Shown here: positions 43,804 to 56,625 of the stretch, in pieces
How positions within the stretch are numbered: position 1 is the first letter of the stretch
Layout: each line of letters begins with the position of its first letter
Assembly: GCF_910592395.1 (NCBI RefSeq)
Contig: NC_088317.1
Span: forward strand, 12,896,001 to 12,960,000
Reading direction: 5' to 3'
Source: Lineus longissimus
Taxonomy: Eukaryota > Nemertea > Pilidiophora > Heteronemertea > Lineidae
DNA length: 64,000 nucleotides
Made by a program: the position numbers and the translations under genes
Notes under the pieces: model-generated
Told to the model about the DNA's origin: nothing
The model's database searches: none
What the model saw: the letters and a program-made list of their open reading frames with translations, nothing else

Positions 43804-46800
43804 CTAAAACAAATAATGTGCACAGCGGGTAAACAATCTTCCTCTTTTCATCGATCTAACATTCATGTAAACTGAAGCAAAACACCAAAATAGGCCTACT
43901 GCTGATCACCCGAGATACAGGTTTTTGATTTTCCTACCTCGTACACAAAAATATCGCTTTGAAATATCGACAGAAGTAGTAATATTAAAAATCACTGGTT
44001 ATGCCAGGATGACTGTTGCTGATATATTTCATTACATCAAACCGTGGTAAATACTTACTCCCAAGGCTTGAGGCAATGTTGATTAACGCCAATGCCAGCG
44101 ATTTGTCATTTTCATCTACGCATCTAAAACGATAAAGGAAGACATGCATTGGCTAGTGTGCACTGGTCTAAGTCATACATTACAAATGGAGAATTTTTTC
44201 GTTCTGATGAGTCTCCGATTTGAGACTATCAACTAGCTCTGGGGCTGTTTACTGACAATTGTGCCATTACCACAGAGCAGCTGAGGTGCCTATGATGTAC
44301 TGTACTGGTAATTTCAGGTTAAAATTCCAATCCATATAAACGTTTAAGCTACTGTTATTGTGAACACTGGCATTATAACCGTGGCGCAGGCAGGTTCAAA
44401 TGGGCTATACCTTGAATTGCATGTGCCGAAATATTGAATTGCAATGAAAATCTTATGCCAACAAATTGTCCACAGACTTGGACCCTGTGCCGTTGCTTGC
44501 ATATGAAACTAGAATTGTCATTTGAGTCTACAGGCAGACTCTGAAGTCTCTGTCAACTGTGTGTGTCAGTTTGGCTCGAGTCTTTATTTACAATTCTGAG
44601 GAAATCAGGGGTTAGGTACTGTTTGTGTGCAGCGCCGGTGAAGCGAACATTAACCCCTGATTTCCTCAGGATGTTAATTACAAACGTTTTTAACATGCAG
44701 TCATGTTTCTCTATGAGCAGGGCGACACTCAGGGTTTCAGGGCAGGGTCTGTGGGCGCGGGCACCAACGAATGGCGATGGAAATTCTTGGAAAATTTGTT
44801 ATTCAATAGTCTGTAAGTGTGTAGGCCTACTATAGGCCTAATCATAATAATAAAATGAAAAAGTCATCATTGATCAGAATATAAAAGAAATGAAAGACAG
44901 AATAAAAGCTGCACTTAGATTTTGAATCCCTGTGTGTCAAACACTGTAATTTCTTGGAAATTCCTAGAAATAATCACCAGCGCCACAGCTTCCCTTTGAC
45001 AGAACTTGGAACTAAACTGCATGTACAGTGTAATTCACATAATGTATGAACATTTTGGCTAAACTTTAGAATTACCGATCGGATGTTCCTCCGCACTATA
45101 TAAGTTGTGAATCGGTTTTAAAAGAGATGGTTAGGTTGCGCGTATGGCAAGCGGAGTGTCCAGTAATTAAAAAAACCTAGATTTATTCAAAAAACCTGTT
45201 TTTTTACCTAATAAACTAAGTTTATTTGGAAAAAATATAGGTTTTTTTAAAACAACCTTGTTTATTAGCTAATAAACCGAGTTTCTTTAATAAAACCAAG
45301 TTTTTTACCTAATAAACCTTGTTTCTATCCACAAATGTCAAGTTTAACAAATAAACTTGGTTTTATTCCCTAAAATATAAGTTTTCATCCAGTGGTAATA
45401 AACTTAGTTTTATAACAAAGAATCTTGGTTTATTAACAATAACTGGACAAATGGCTAATAAACCTACCTTTTTACGTAAAAAACTTGGTTTTATACAAAA
45501 CAACTTAGTTTTTTGCAATAAAACCTGGTTTTATTGTAAAAATGTAGGTTGTTTTGAATAACTGGACAAACGGCGTGCAAAAACCTACTTTCTATCGAGA
45601 AACTTGTATTTTCTACCTCGCCCCATGTACACAAATCCGCGATGTTATCGGGACGAGGATGGGCAACCTCGGCACCACGTGGTACTAATGCTGCACTGCA
45701 CTGCACTCTGTAAACTAGTTAGTGAGACCCTAACCTCATCCCAGATAACTCAATGTAGGTAGGATCGAGGTTTAAAAATGTAAGTTTTCTAATAAACCAG
45801 GTTTATTTAAAAAAACTAGGTTTATTAGTAATGAACTTAGTTTTTTGAAATAAACTAGGTTGTTTTGGTAATAAACCTTGTTTTATTGAATAAATGGACA
45901 TTTCTGTACAGAAACTTATATTTTATACGATTATGTGGTAAAAAACCAAGTTTTTAGGTAATAAACCAGGTTTTTTAGCATAAAATGTTAATTTCTGTTA
46001 AAAAACCTACTTTATTAGGAAAGAAAGTAAAAAAACTTGGTTTTATTAAAGAAACTCGGTTTATTAGCTAATAAACAAGGTTGTTTTAAAAAAACCTATA
46101 TTTTTTCCAAATAAACTTAGTTTATTAGGTAAAAAAACAGGTTTTTTTTATTAAATCTAGGTTTTTTTAATTACTGGACACTCCGCTTGCCATATGCGCG
46201 TAGCATGTTGCATGTTGACTTACTTATTCATTATTCGGTATTCATTCGCGCCTTGGACCTATGTTCCAGTCTTTACATACGTTGCTGGATTGCCAACCAG
46301 TGCGTACCTTGTCCAGAGATGATCAAGAATTTACGTAACCATAAGTTACAAAAATAACACGTTTTTATTCATCGGAAGAAGACCAGAGCGCATGCTCCAA
46401 CGGTACAGGAATTAGCATGGGTACATAATTATGTTGCAATAACAATAGTTTGCATGACTAAGTGTAGATGTCAGCACTGATGTAAAACTGTAAAGTCGTA
46501 CAAGAGACGTACAACAGACTACTAGTACACCTGTACTTCCGATCGGGAATTCTAAAGTCGTTCCCAAATCTTTACTGTTCATGGGTCGACGGGCCAAATA
46601 AAATTAATTTTCTAAGCCTGTATTTATTTAAATGAAATACGAACCGGCCAGCCGAGCAATGCAGCATGTACACATTGCATACATAGTTACATGATTACAA
46701 TGTATACCAAAAGACACACAATGTCGTCTGCCTGCATGGATCATCGCAAAGCCTCCCCACATCCTTAATCGAAAGTGGCCAACTAGTCCATGCATCCTGC

Positions 46801-49800
46801 ATCCTGCAACTCGATATACCTCTGTTTGGTCAGCACTGCGCATCCAAATGTATATTAGGCTCTGCGCATGTGAAGACATGGAGATTAATTGCATGCACAC
46901 ATAGCCTTGAAATCAAAATTTGATATGCAGGCATTGGTAAGTGTATAAAACCTTGACGTTTAAGATGTAATCGAACACAAAAGGACAAGGACGTTTATTC
47001 CTTCGATATGATTGCTATTTGTCTGTTTCATAGGTAAACCATTAAAAGTGTTCCCATTTTTCAATTGTGTTTCAACCTTTAGGCACATTCGATTGTAAAA
47101 CATTATTTGCCTTGTCAGATGGACACAGGAAACTTTACTTGCCACCTGAGCTCAACCGTGGGTCGGACTATCATCCCGATAGCACAACAACAACTTGTGA
47201 TGAATGGCATCACAGGCCTTTGTGTTAGGCCTGAGTTGTTGGCCTTATTAGTTTTATTTATTCATAATTTGTCTGGTTAGGCTGAATGTGTAACTGGTAT
47301 TTCAGTCATATTATTACATGTTAATTTAGACCTTTGGCTTGAGTGTGTTGAATAGGACTTTGGTAACTTCAGAACGTTGTGTGATTACTCATGGACATAG
47401 ACTTATATAACTCTTGGGTTCATTAGTTGGAGCTGGACTGGGTGTGGGCAGTTCCTGGCTGGCCTCTGTAAGGAGAAGTTGTACATCGTACGTGCCGAAC
47501 TCAATTCCGTTTGACCAACGTGGTCGTCATTCCTGGTGGAATGTGAACCGGCTGTGTGTCGGAGAGTCGTGGTGTTCTCACCTGTTATTTGCGTCCAGCC
47601 GCGGGTTGGAGCGCCTTGGCATTGCTGCCATCGTGTCGGCGAACCGTGAGTTGGCTTTGCGGCCAAGGTGTCGCCAGACCGTTAATTTGTAAACCAGCTA
47701 CGTGCTTGGTGGCTACTGGAGTAGCATTGGACCGACTGCGTGTCGGGACGGACACTTTTGTGTCGTGTGTTGTCGTGTGGTAACGGGAGAGGAGTTCGGA
47801 GAGACGTGTGTTACGTGTGTTACGTGTTGGGAGACCGGTGGTAGGTGAAGGAGCCGTTGTTGGGAATTGATCGCGCCCAGGGAGTGGAGCCGGAGTGGAG
47901 GGAGCTTTGGACTTTGGTAATGTGTAAACAGACTTTTAGTTGTTGGATTTGAGCGGTGAAATGTTAATTTTATAAATATATTTTTCTTGTTCTTGTTAAT
48001 TTTTAATACATGTAAATAACTATACATTCAGCCGTCTTTTTCTAATTTGTGACCAGGCCCGTGCAATAGCCTAAATCCCCGCTCCGTCACACAACTCCAT
48101 TGTGACCGTCGTCATGGGGAGATGGACCACGTCTGCCCAGTTCACGCCGACTTATCGGCGGTGAATATCAGTCCTAAAGTCTCCTCCTTTCACCGCCGAC
48201 ACAAAGGGCCAGGAAATCCGTCAGACGCACCATCAGAAACGGCTAACCAATCAAATTGCTCGACACAAAGTAATTGAATGACGGCCTGAATTGATAGTGC
48301 CAACCTCATGATCAGGTTACCCTTCTTCTATACAACATGCACTGCGCATTTGGGTCAGGTCAGAATACTTGGAACCGTCACTCATTGAACACCTGATATT
48401 CAATTATGGTGCTTTCAACAGTCTCGTGCGACAACCACGAGTGAGTGTAATGTTAGTGTTGTTGCGACATGGACGCATGGGAAAGGAAGGAAATGCAAGG
48501 AGACTACCGATGAAGTAACAGCCCTTTTGACAACTGATCTGGGTCCTTATTCACGAAGCTTCCGTAAGGACTTACGGTACCGTAAGACATAATTACGGCA
48601 CCGCAAATATTTCCGCTGTATTCACAGAGCGACCGTAACTTTGCGGATCGGTATGTCAGGACCGCAAATCTGCGTGAGGTCCTGCGCCGTCCGCAAGCAT
48701 TACTACAGATATACCGATTTGTAATGGCAGTCGCATTGATAGTCGAGGAACAAATAAACAGGCGTGCGTGGAGGCGTCAGCGAGTGTTTCGGGACAGACT
48801 TCAGCCATTCGATATTTATGATGACAGAGACCTCATATCACGGTACAGGATGCCAAGGCATGTTTTGATGGAAGTGATAGATCTGATTCGTGACGAAGTC
48901 GAACACCCAACCAATAGGTCGCATGCAATACCAGCTGTGCTTCAAATCCTATGTGCAATCAGGTATTACGCAACTGGAAGGTTTCAGCTTGTTACGGGAG
49001 ACCTCGGTAATATAAGTCAGCCATCCATATCCCAAATAATCTTCACAGTTTCGTCTGCTCTACAAGAGGTGTCTGCCAGGATAATTCGATTTCCGATGGA
49101 CCAAGCTGGACAAAATAGAGTGAAAGAAGGTTTTTACAGTGATGACCGCAGGATCCCAAATGTCTTGTGATGTGTAGATGGTAGTCTCGTGCCGATCAAG
49201 CGCCCTTCACAAAATGAAGAGGCTTATTATGCAGGCATCAATACCCAGCAATAAACGTGCAAGGTGTCTGCTCCGAGGATAAAAAATTCCTCAACACAGT
49301 TGCAAATTGGCCAGGGGCTGCTCATGACGCGTTCATTTGGCGCCAATGCCATCTCAACCGGTTGTTGCAGAATGGTGGAGGAAACGATGGCTACCTACTT
49401 GGAGACAGTGCGTATCCCTTGGCGCCGTGGCTTTTGACACCAATTCGAAATCCAGAAAACGAGGCAGAGAGGAGGTATAATTCTCATCACAGACGTATGA
49501 GACAAAGAATTGAGGGAACATTTTCGAGGTGGAAAATGCGGTGGTTGTGCCTACATAGAGATGGTAAGTAGTGCCATAAAACCGCTGTTGTAAGGTCTAT
49601 ACAGTGCCATCATTATCCATTAAAGTTTGGCTATCTTTGACTTTATTGTCAGGTTTCAGAAAGAGTGGACCTACATTAAGTATGTAAAACTCATTTGCAT
49701 TTCTTTTAGGTGGCAACCTTACACTCCGGCCGGAGAGAAGTTGCAAGGTTATCATGGCAACTGCTGTCCTCCATAATATATGTGAGGTGCATGGTTTACC

Positions 49801-52800
49801 AGTGCCACGGGGTGCACCACCTAACTTGGTGGACGATGCAGACTTGGACAGAAACCCCCCACTCTATCCAGATGATGTGGATGGTCAAGCTGTAAGGAAC
49901 AGAGTAATCAGACAAAATTTCGGGAATTGAAGTATGTAATTATTCAATAATACAATACATAGTTGCAATACAGAGTGGCTTCCGCATACATTACTTGATA
50001 ACTTTTGGAAGAAGGCTAGTGCGCACCCTTCTTACCCAGCTTTTGAAACAAACCTTCAGTGATGGCGCTTACATTGGGGCAGGGTTTAGGAGCATTGCTG
50101 ATAGATTGTTGGCGAGTCATCAGTTCCAATTTTTTCTTTTCAATGTCAACAAGTTGCTCAAGAGTGGTCAGAGTCTTCTCTTCGACCTGCAAGCGGCGCT
50201 TGTCAACATAGCCGGCGGGTTTCAACGTCCAGCATCATTTCGGTTACGGATTTCTTCCCTGCACTTGTACTGTTACTTGTAGTTGGGCTTACACGGGGAG
50301 TCTTTTTTGGAGGTGGCTTTGCAACGCGAAAATCCTCGTCCTGGCTATCAGCTGGTTCATCGAAGTCGGAGTAATTGCCGAATGTCTGTGTCGGTGCCTC
50401 CATCAGCTCATCGAAAGCATCATCGGACTCGACACAAGCACGAGTTGCCGTTGCACTTTGACGCGAACGCTGCAATACAAACGATGTGACGTAATATTGA
50501 CTGCCTATAGTGGAAATTATTTCGCCATGATGAGGTATAACTTCATTCTTGTAGATTTAAGGTTATATGAATACTTTGAATTGTATTTCAGCATGTTATC
50601 CAGCCGACGTCTGACCAAACATTACGCTAATACGTCCTTCGAGGAGGAATACCTGCTACCGCCCCCTTGTAGGCATTCAAAACTGGGTCAGATCGAACAA
50701 TAGGCCTAGTCCAAGCTGCTACCAGAGGGAAAATGACGCACGAGATAAATGTTGTGATGGGATGGAATAATTTGATAGGTTAATTAGCCGAAGTGTGTGG
50801 TATGTCAAGGTTCAGTAACTTATGTGATTAAAGCTTATTTTTACAAGTTCCTACCTTTGATTCTTTCTTATAGCTCGGTAAAGCGGCGGTGTCATACTCG
50901 TCACGGTTGTTAATACCGAAAACTTGAGCAGCGACCAGCATCCCGATGACACGTCGCTCTGTATCGGTCAGAAAATCGCTCTTTGGACTCTTCGGGACAT
51001 TACCGGTCTTGCCATCCCTTGTCCGATCCTCGTTGGCTTTTTTCTTGGCACGCACTTTAATATCGTCCCACTTCTTTTTTACTTCCTCTACAGTTCGTAG
51101 AGACGGGCTGATGGCGTTTAACTTCCTAGATATTTCCAACCACGCGTCATTTTTTCTTTTAAGGGTGATTTGGTCACTGAATTTCGATGAAATAATCCGG
51201 TAGTTGTCCTCCACCAACTCGATGAGTCGATTAGTTTCATTGGGAGTGAAGTTTTTCTTTCTCGTCCTCTTTGGCTCCGACATCTTCACGGCTTCAGAAC
51301 CACAGACCAAGTGACTCTACAAACGTCTGGCCAGTGTATTAAAACGCATGCCGAAAAACTGACGAATAAGGCAATAAGATCTTATGTAAGAGGAATATTT
51401 GTCCCATTGCTATCCATTGATTATGCCCTCACAATTTTTAGCCGAGTTGCGGTCATTGCACAATTTACGGATGCTTACATTTATGGAGTCGTTACGGGAT
51501 GTTTTGTGAATACCCTTAACCAACATTTCACGGTCCCGCAATGCCACCGTAAGGCCCTATTTGCGGTACCGTAACTCAAAAATTTGCGGAAGCTTCGTGA
51601 ATAAGGACCCAGGGGATTTTATCGACGGTGAAGTATGGATATACGCCCAACGAGGTCGGATCGGCATTGCCCAGTTGGGATTTTCATTGGACCAGTGAGA
51701 GACTACAGTCAGACTTTTTTTCCCATTTGAAATGTAGCTTGGTACGCCTGAACTCCATTTGGTCACAAACTAAAGCGGAAGGTTTCTTATCATGCACTGA
51801 TCCGTCAGACATGCTATGAAAAACATTGACATTTCTCACAAAAAGTACGACGTGCAAACTCATCCCAAATCATGGGAAGTGTCCCCAAGGAATACTTTTG
51901 CTTTAAAACGAAGTTTCCGCCAGTTAAAATGTCATTAAAACTATTGTTTTAAACAAAAAAACGTGCTATCATTATTGCTATGTGTTATCATATCAAGAGC
52001 GGTTCCACTCAGGATTAGTATGATGTTCATTGGGAAACACTATAGAAATACCGTACTTTCACGGCAGTAAAATTTTGCACAATGGATCGAGGAGAAAACG
52101 TAGTGATTCTTATCTATACATACCTTAACGATACCATGACGATTGGCACGGTTGTCACAGTTGCGAGGAATATGATGACTATCAGACACACCGCATAGGG
52201 GATGAGCATATCGCAATCAGACTCGCAGGCTCCAGACGTGGACGTTGCATTTTTCCCGACGCAGTCACAACCATAGAACTACGAAATTGAAAGAATGAGT
52301 GGTTTATATTCTTCAAATAAAGTTGTGTGTTGTCAACAAGAAAATAAAATAACATGATTAATAGTGTCCAAAATATAGTATTATAGGCAAAACGACACAG
52401 TTTCGAGAATACAATTCAGCACCAGTGCCGGTAAAGATGTCGATAAAACTCTTCATCACATGATAGTTCGGGCTCGTCGAATTAACGGAACGGAACGGAA
52501 TGAACGGATAATGACATGAATGATGGAACATGATGCCTAAAACAGTTGCTGAGGTGTTATCTAGTTCTAGGGCTAACTAGCGGGATACATAAATGACTTG
52601 GTTTCTGTGGCGAGGTCGCTAGCTATTCATCCGTATGTATTAAGTGGGCACAAAGTATTGGTATATACCATCTGGGCTTCACATGATAAGTGCATGCCAA
52701 AACAGCCCTTATGAATGTAACTCTTTCACCATTAGTGTCGGTCCGGCATTATCTCTCGCTGTACTACTTCCTCAAATCAGAAAATCTTGGCGATGAAAAA

Positions 52801-55800
52801 GCATGATTTTAACGTTCCATCATATACATTTGTATATTCCGTCCATACCGTCAATTCGATGAAGGCTGATAGTTATGACTTTCAGATATATATGTGAAAC
52901 GAAGCAGAAACTTACATCGCTAGCTCTTTCTCCCGCTTCGCAGCCTGCGTGGCATGGCGAGTAGTACGTGACACCATTCGAACCACAGACTGGCTCATAC
53001 GGCCCTGCGGGACAGTAGCACTGATCGCATGTTTGGTTCGCTGACCGTAATGAGCCATTCGAATCACCAGAACGCCTAGGAAACAACAGAAGAACATGAT
53101 ATTTCCATGTTTTCTCTTAAGATGTAATAAAAACGATTTTGCTACATGTGTCGTAGGATATCTTTCTCGCCTGGAATGTTTTTTATGGTTTAAATTCTAT
53201 GTCAGTAGACCTGAAATACACTTCAACAACGGTTTCTGAATTCTTGAGAGAATGATACAAAAAGTCTAGTTAGTTACGTCGATGAGAAATTTTAGCACAT
53301 TCAGATTCAATGGCAGCCAAATAGGACCGTCATCACACTACTATCAATGCGCCAGAGTATGGTCAGTAGATGAGTCATTTGACTTACCTGTAGCGCGCGT
53401 GAAAATAGAAGTGGCGTGGGCGATTTATGCACCCCGATCCGCCCCGAAATTTCCCCCTGTTGTGCGTGTCATTGCCTGTGACAGGTGTGTGTTTATTATA
53501 TTTTTTTTATCTGAAGCGACATAATTTCGGTCTACTCACGTTTCCAGTTCAGAATATCCCGAGATTTGAACTTCTTGACACCCAAATGACATCAAACTTA
53601 GGATCAACATTGCGGCAACAGCCACAACTATGACAGTTCGAAAGAAAAGGTCATTCAGCCTCATCTTGATTCGTGATGTCAGCAGCCCGCTAACGCCCAT
53701 TCCGAGGGCACTTGAAAGGGCAACTATCGCTATAAAAGATGCAATATGCGTACTATTTGATATACATGTACACTTGTAAATTTATCATCAAAAGCCGAAA
53801 TAGAATGTTTAAAAAAGTGCAGACCCGCTCCAGAAAAAAAACTACTACAAACGGCTGTCACATGGCCCGATTCATCGCCACCGACAAATCTGTTTTGAAT
53901 TTGGGTAAATTTTTATATAAGATTTCTCTCATCCATATGCAGATTATGTTACTCTTCACCCCCCCCCCCCCCCCCCCCACCACCACCACCATCACCTACG
54001 CACACATCTTATCAATTTGAACATACAATTCCATATCAAATGTTTTTAAGGGCTAGTGAATTACAGCTAGTACAGACGAGGTAAGTTTTTGAATTTGTTT
54101 CGTCGGGTAAAGTCAGGTATGCGAATTTTTCCATCATAACTAAGTTCCTGCGTGGTCCTTACCGGTAACCGTGTTCGCAGTGAAAGTGTCCACATGAAAC
54201 TGTGACTCTAAATATTTGGGTAGAAACGCTGTGTATCCTGAGCCGCCAGCTACGTTAACCATAGTTCCAATTGAAACAGCAAGAAAAACACTGTTTCTCA
54301 GCAGCTTCCAGACACTTTTAGGGAAACCTGCAAGTGACGACGCACAAACTATGTAATTTACGAAACACGCTACGCAAAGGAGTAACCAAATTATCAATTT
54401 CATTAACAAATGATAAATGGGGTCGCCGCTTGGGCTCAATCATCTATAAAAAACTTCGCAATTTTGTTGGATTCCTGCTAATCGGCCAATTAAGCTCTAA
54501 ATCCACTGGCAGGCTAACACTGGCTACCAAACAAGGCATTTCATACAAGACCAAAAAGATAAGTACATTTCTACATTGTCCTTACTCATAGCCAATGCCT
54601 TGCCTTCCTCCGCCGCTCTCTTTAATTTTTTGCGACTAGACTGTATCGCAAGGGCCGGCGCTACTGTCGATACCTTTCGTTCTATTGCCTTGGGTAGGTG
54701 CTTAGGGTAAAACAGGAGCGGGACGCCCGACAGGATTACTGTGACTCCAATGGCCAGGAATCCGATCCACCATGCCCCGATCCAAGATGAATCATCCGGG
54801 TTCAGGTCATCTGAAAATTTCGGAATATGAAGATGGAGTTGAAGGATAGTTTAATCTCATGTTAGTTTTTTAATAAAAATGAACTAGCTGACTAAAGTGA
54901 TCAATGCATTTTTTTGATACCCGAGTGTCTTAACTGGTGAAGGACACACTTTCCAGGGAGATGGGTTAAACAGTGTATATTGTGTTGTACCGGTTTAAAT
55001 TGCCCACCATTGGAAACCGTCAAACCATGCTGTATGATAATGGATTAAGTATAGTTCCATAGAGACCAGAGAATAAAAAAATGACTTTAATAGAGTTCAG
55101 AGGACAAACATAATAAGGGATGCTCTTATTCTCTTCTAATATGTCTAACCTTTGATCTGAAGTGGGCCCTGCACGTGACTCTCTCATGAGAACCATTTTT
55201 GTACAGACATGGGTGACAAGCATGACTGACCAACAGGACTCAAAGAATCGTGTCAATACGAACCCATCTTCTTTGTCCTTCTTGTACGTAAATTTGTCTT
55301 ACCTTTAAGATCCACTGAAATACGAGATATCCCAGCGCCAAACAGCAGACCTAGTACTGGGGATATCGACCGAAGACAAAACATGAAACCTAAAAAATAT
55401 GATTCGCAAGAATATGATTTGAATCAAAGAAGAGACTATAATTATTTGGATAGAAAACAGAGTCAGAGAAAAATCTGGTCATGTCTAGTAGACGGCTAAT
55501 AGACATTACAAGTTGTTATTTATAAGACATGTGTATACCTTACACGATGTCTAATAAAATTGTTGGCATTCTACTTATAGATGTCTATTATCTGCTATAA
55601 TACATCAGAAATTTATCAGCCTGTTTATTTTATGAGAAAAAAACCTACATAAAAACCCATTTAATCAAAAAATTGGAAACTTTTACATTTCTTTTTTCGA
55701 GACACTAAATTTGCATTAATTTTTTAATCTTTCCCGCATCGTTTTCATTTTCTTATGATGAAATAATTGCATGAGTAGCTGATCTGAGTCACCAGATCGC

Positions 55801-56625
55801 CAGATATGGTTTTCATCGTCCTGAAAGCTCGAGACTGCAGGTCGAGTTGAGTGCTTTTAACTACCTTTGTGATTTCAACTACTACAATGTGTTTCCGTGA
55901 CGTAATCGTACGTAAAATGTGTTACGAACTGAAATGAGACGACTCAAACAAACGTATAGCCTTCACCGATTATACATGTAATCTCCGAGGGCGTTCTTAC
56001 CTATGTATAAAGCTGCCTCCTTTTTCCCTGCGTTATCATCAAGAAAGGCAATTCCAACAGAATACAGGCCAGTAGATCCACACCCAGACAGAATAGCAGC
56101 AAGGATGAATATGCCAAAAGCCACATCGCCATTGCCAACTCCATCTTCGGTAGTGTTGTTACACTTTGTTGATACGTCAAACTGGGTCTGATTCCTCTGA
56201 CAAAGCTGGCTGCTGCTAACTGTGTCTGCGGCTTGGCTTACATATTGTCTGTACGAGGTCCCATAGATAAAGAATGGCATCGTCATAAGCAGGGACGCGA
56301 CACCAATGGTAAAGGCACATCCGGCCAACACACGCGGTCGATGTGATTTGTTCAAGAAATGACCAACGAAAACGATGGTTATAAGGTAGCCGATTTCTTC
56401 CGCGCTGACGATCATGCCCGAGCGCTGGCTAGGAAACCCAAAGTATTTCTCGATGGTTGTGATCTGGGAGACGAGGTACTTTGAAAACATCCCTGACATG
56501 ACGGCAAAGATGCACAGAAAGAACGTAAAACTTTGGATGTTTTGGAAAGCCTGGAGAAATGACGGATGACACTTGCCGCGCCCGCAGCGGGGCTGCTCCT
56601 GGATCCGTAGGACCGCTTTACCCAT
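43454..56625 (-). CDS. SLCO/OATP organic anion transporter, nine coding exons
   Basis: Sodium-independent carrier for large amphipathic anions at the plasma membrane (family knowledge). Exons: 56001-56625, 55303-55389, 54586-54810, 54163-54327, 53540-53729, 52916-53075, 52124-52278, 44059-44123, 43454-43803. All junctions have GT and AG, phases agree at every join, and the total is 2022 bases (673 aa), normal for the family. Signs in order: FTFFLCIFAVMSGM (TM1), GSTGLYSVGIAFLDDNAGKK, WIGAWWIGFLAIGV (the family W-x-GAWW signature), a Kazal-type loop in exon 6 (CYCPAGPYEPVCGSNGVTYY, SPCHAGC), YGCDCVGKNAT, then CVDENDKSLALALIN and YGWLLDSLC in the last two exons. The intron 52123-44124 is about 8 kb and holds two mobile elements. 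The start MGKAVLRIQEQ matches the neighbouring paralogue. Substrate is unknown. Confidence 0.92.
44059..44123 (-). CDS. SLCO exon 8 (65 bases)
   Basis: Found because the OATP alignment needs a short segment between exons 7 and 9. Between acceptor ATCGTTTTAG and donor GTAAGT it encodes CVDENDKSLALALINIASSL plus G. It enters after the AG of exon 7 and leaves one base for exon 9. Confidence 0.88.
44124..45142 (-). other. SLCO intron 7, distal part
   Basis: No gene. An inverted pair GAGGAAATCAGGGGTTA (44598) and TTAACCCCTGATTTCCTC (44650) makes a near-perfect hairpin with a short loop. 44245-44275 matches 20525-20560. Confidence 0.6.
45143..46194. mobile_element. 1.05 kb foldback element made of AAACCTAGGTTT-like motifs
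   Basis: The two halves are long inverted copies (first and last roughly 400 bases), with ends TATGGCAAGCGGAGTGTCCA and the exact complement. TGCGCG lies directly outside both ends (45137-45142 and 46195-46200), a 6 bp target duplication. Inside each arm a short AT-rich motif (AATAAACCWRGTTT, itself nearly palindromic) recurs about every 20-30 bases. The centre (about 45595-45760) is ordinary GC-richer DNA. No coding capacity. It lies in the SLCO intron. Confidence 0.88.
46201..48538. other. SLCO intron 7, middle part, with a possible solo LTR
   Basis: 46201-47200 shows nothing. From about 47400 the DNA becomes GC-richer with TATAAATA at 47972 and ends CCGCTCCGTCACA near 48092, a style of ending seen in LTRs. 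No target duplication or internal region was found, so a solo LTR is only a possibility. The frames in 47414-47783 are not recognised. Confidence 0.3.
48724..49930 (+). pseudogene. Harbinger transposase (stop and frameshift)
   Basis: Starts MAVALIVEEQINRRAWRRQR and is open to 49170; there TGA replaces a Gly codon just before CVDGSLVPIKRP (first catalytic Asp). A frameshift near 49245 precedes NVQGVCSEDKKFLNTVANWP. The second Asp is in AAHDAFIW and the Glu in QRIEGTFSRWKMRW. An intron (donor GTAAGT at about 49564, acceptor TTTCTTTTAG near 49710) leads to the last exon ending near 49930 (TAVLHNICEVHGLPVP). All three catalytic residues remain, so inactivation is recent. Confidence 0.85.
50016..51283 (-). 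pseudogene. Harbinger-associated Myb/SANT-like protein (one frameshift)
   Basis: Exon 1 50855-51283 (143 codons, phase 0): MSEPKRTRKKNFTPNETNRL, then SLRTVEEVKKKWDDIKVRAK, a Myb/SANT-like trihelix that binds DNA. Exon 2 starts at 50469 after TTGTATTGCAG and encodes an acidic linker and VTEMMLDVETRRL; a frameshift near 50208 precedes KRRLQVEEKTLTTLEQLVDI, a coiled-coil-like end. The stop is at 50016. The Myb partner of this family is a different type from the MADF-BESS partner in the 21 kb element. Confidence 0.8.
51613..52123 (-). other. SLCO intron 7, proximal part
   Basis: No gene or repeat recognised between the second Harbinger element and SLCO exon 7. Confidence 0.6.
53959..53998. repeat. 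C20 run followed by CAC triplets
   Basis: Twenty C at 53959-53978, then (CAC)n-like sequence. Lies in an SLCO intron. Similar G or C runs are at 15786, 31698, 61648 and 63720. Confidence 0.9.
56001..56625 (-). CDS. SLCO first coding exon
   Basis: 625 bases from ATG (MGKAVLRIQEQPRCGRGKCH) to donor ATAG|GTAAGA. It holds TM1 to about TM4 and the first extracellular loop with SSQLCQRNQTQFDVSTKCNN (Asn-x-Thr sites). It is the same length and plan as exon 1 of the divergent neighbour. Confidence 0.9.

Larger units (their letters stand above)
48539..51612. mobile_element. second PIF/Harbinger transposon (damaged)
   Basis: 3.07 kb with terminal inverted repeats CTGGGTCCTTATTCACGAAG and exact complement at the right end, followed inward by GCTTCCG and by repeated TTACGGTACCGTAA-like palindromes. 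It holds a transposase gene (plus) and a Myb-like gene (minus), convergent, both with a few lesions. The target duplication is not clear. It sits inside the SLCO intron. Confidence 0.88.

Noticed and set aside
47414-47783. Overlapping frames of 75-92 aa in GC-richer DNA
   Set aside because: Neither shows a domain or splice support; the base composition alone may open frames, and the region may be an LTR.
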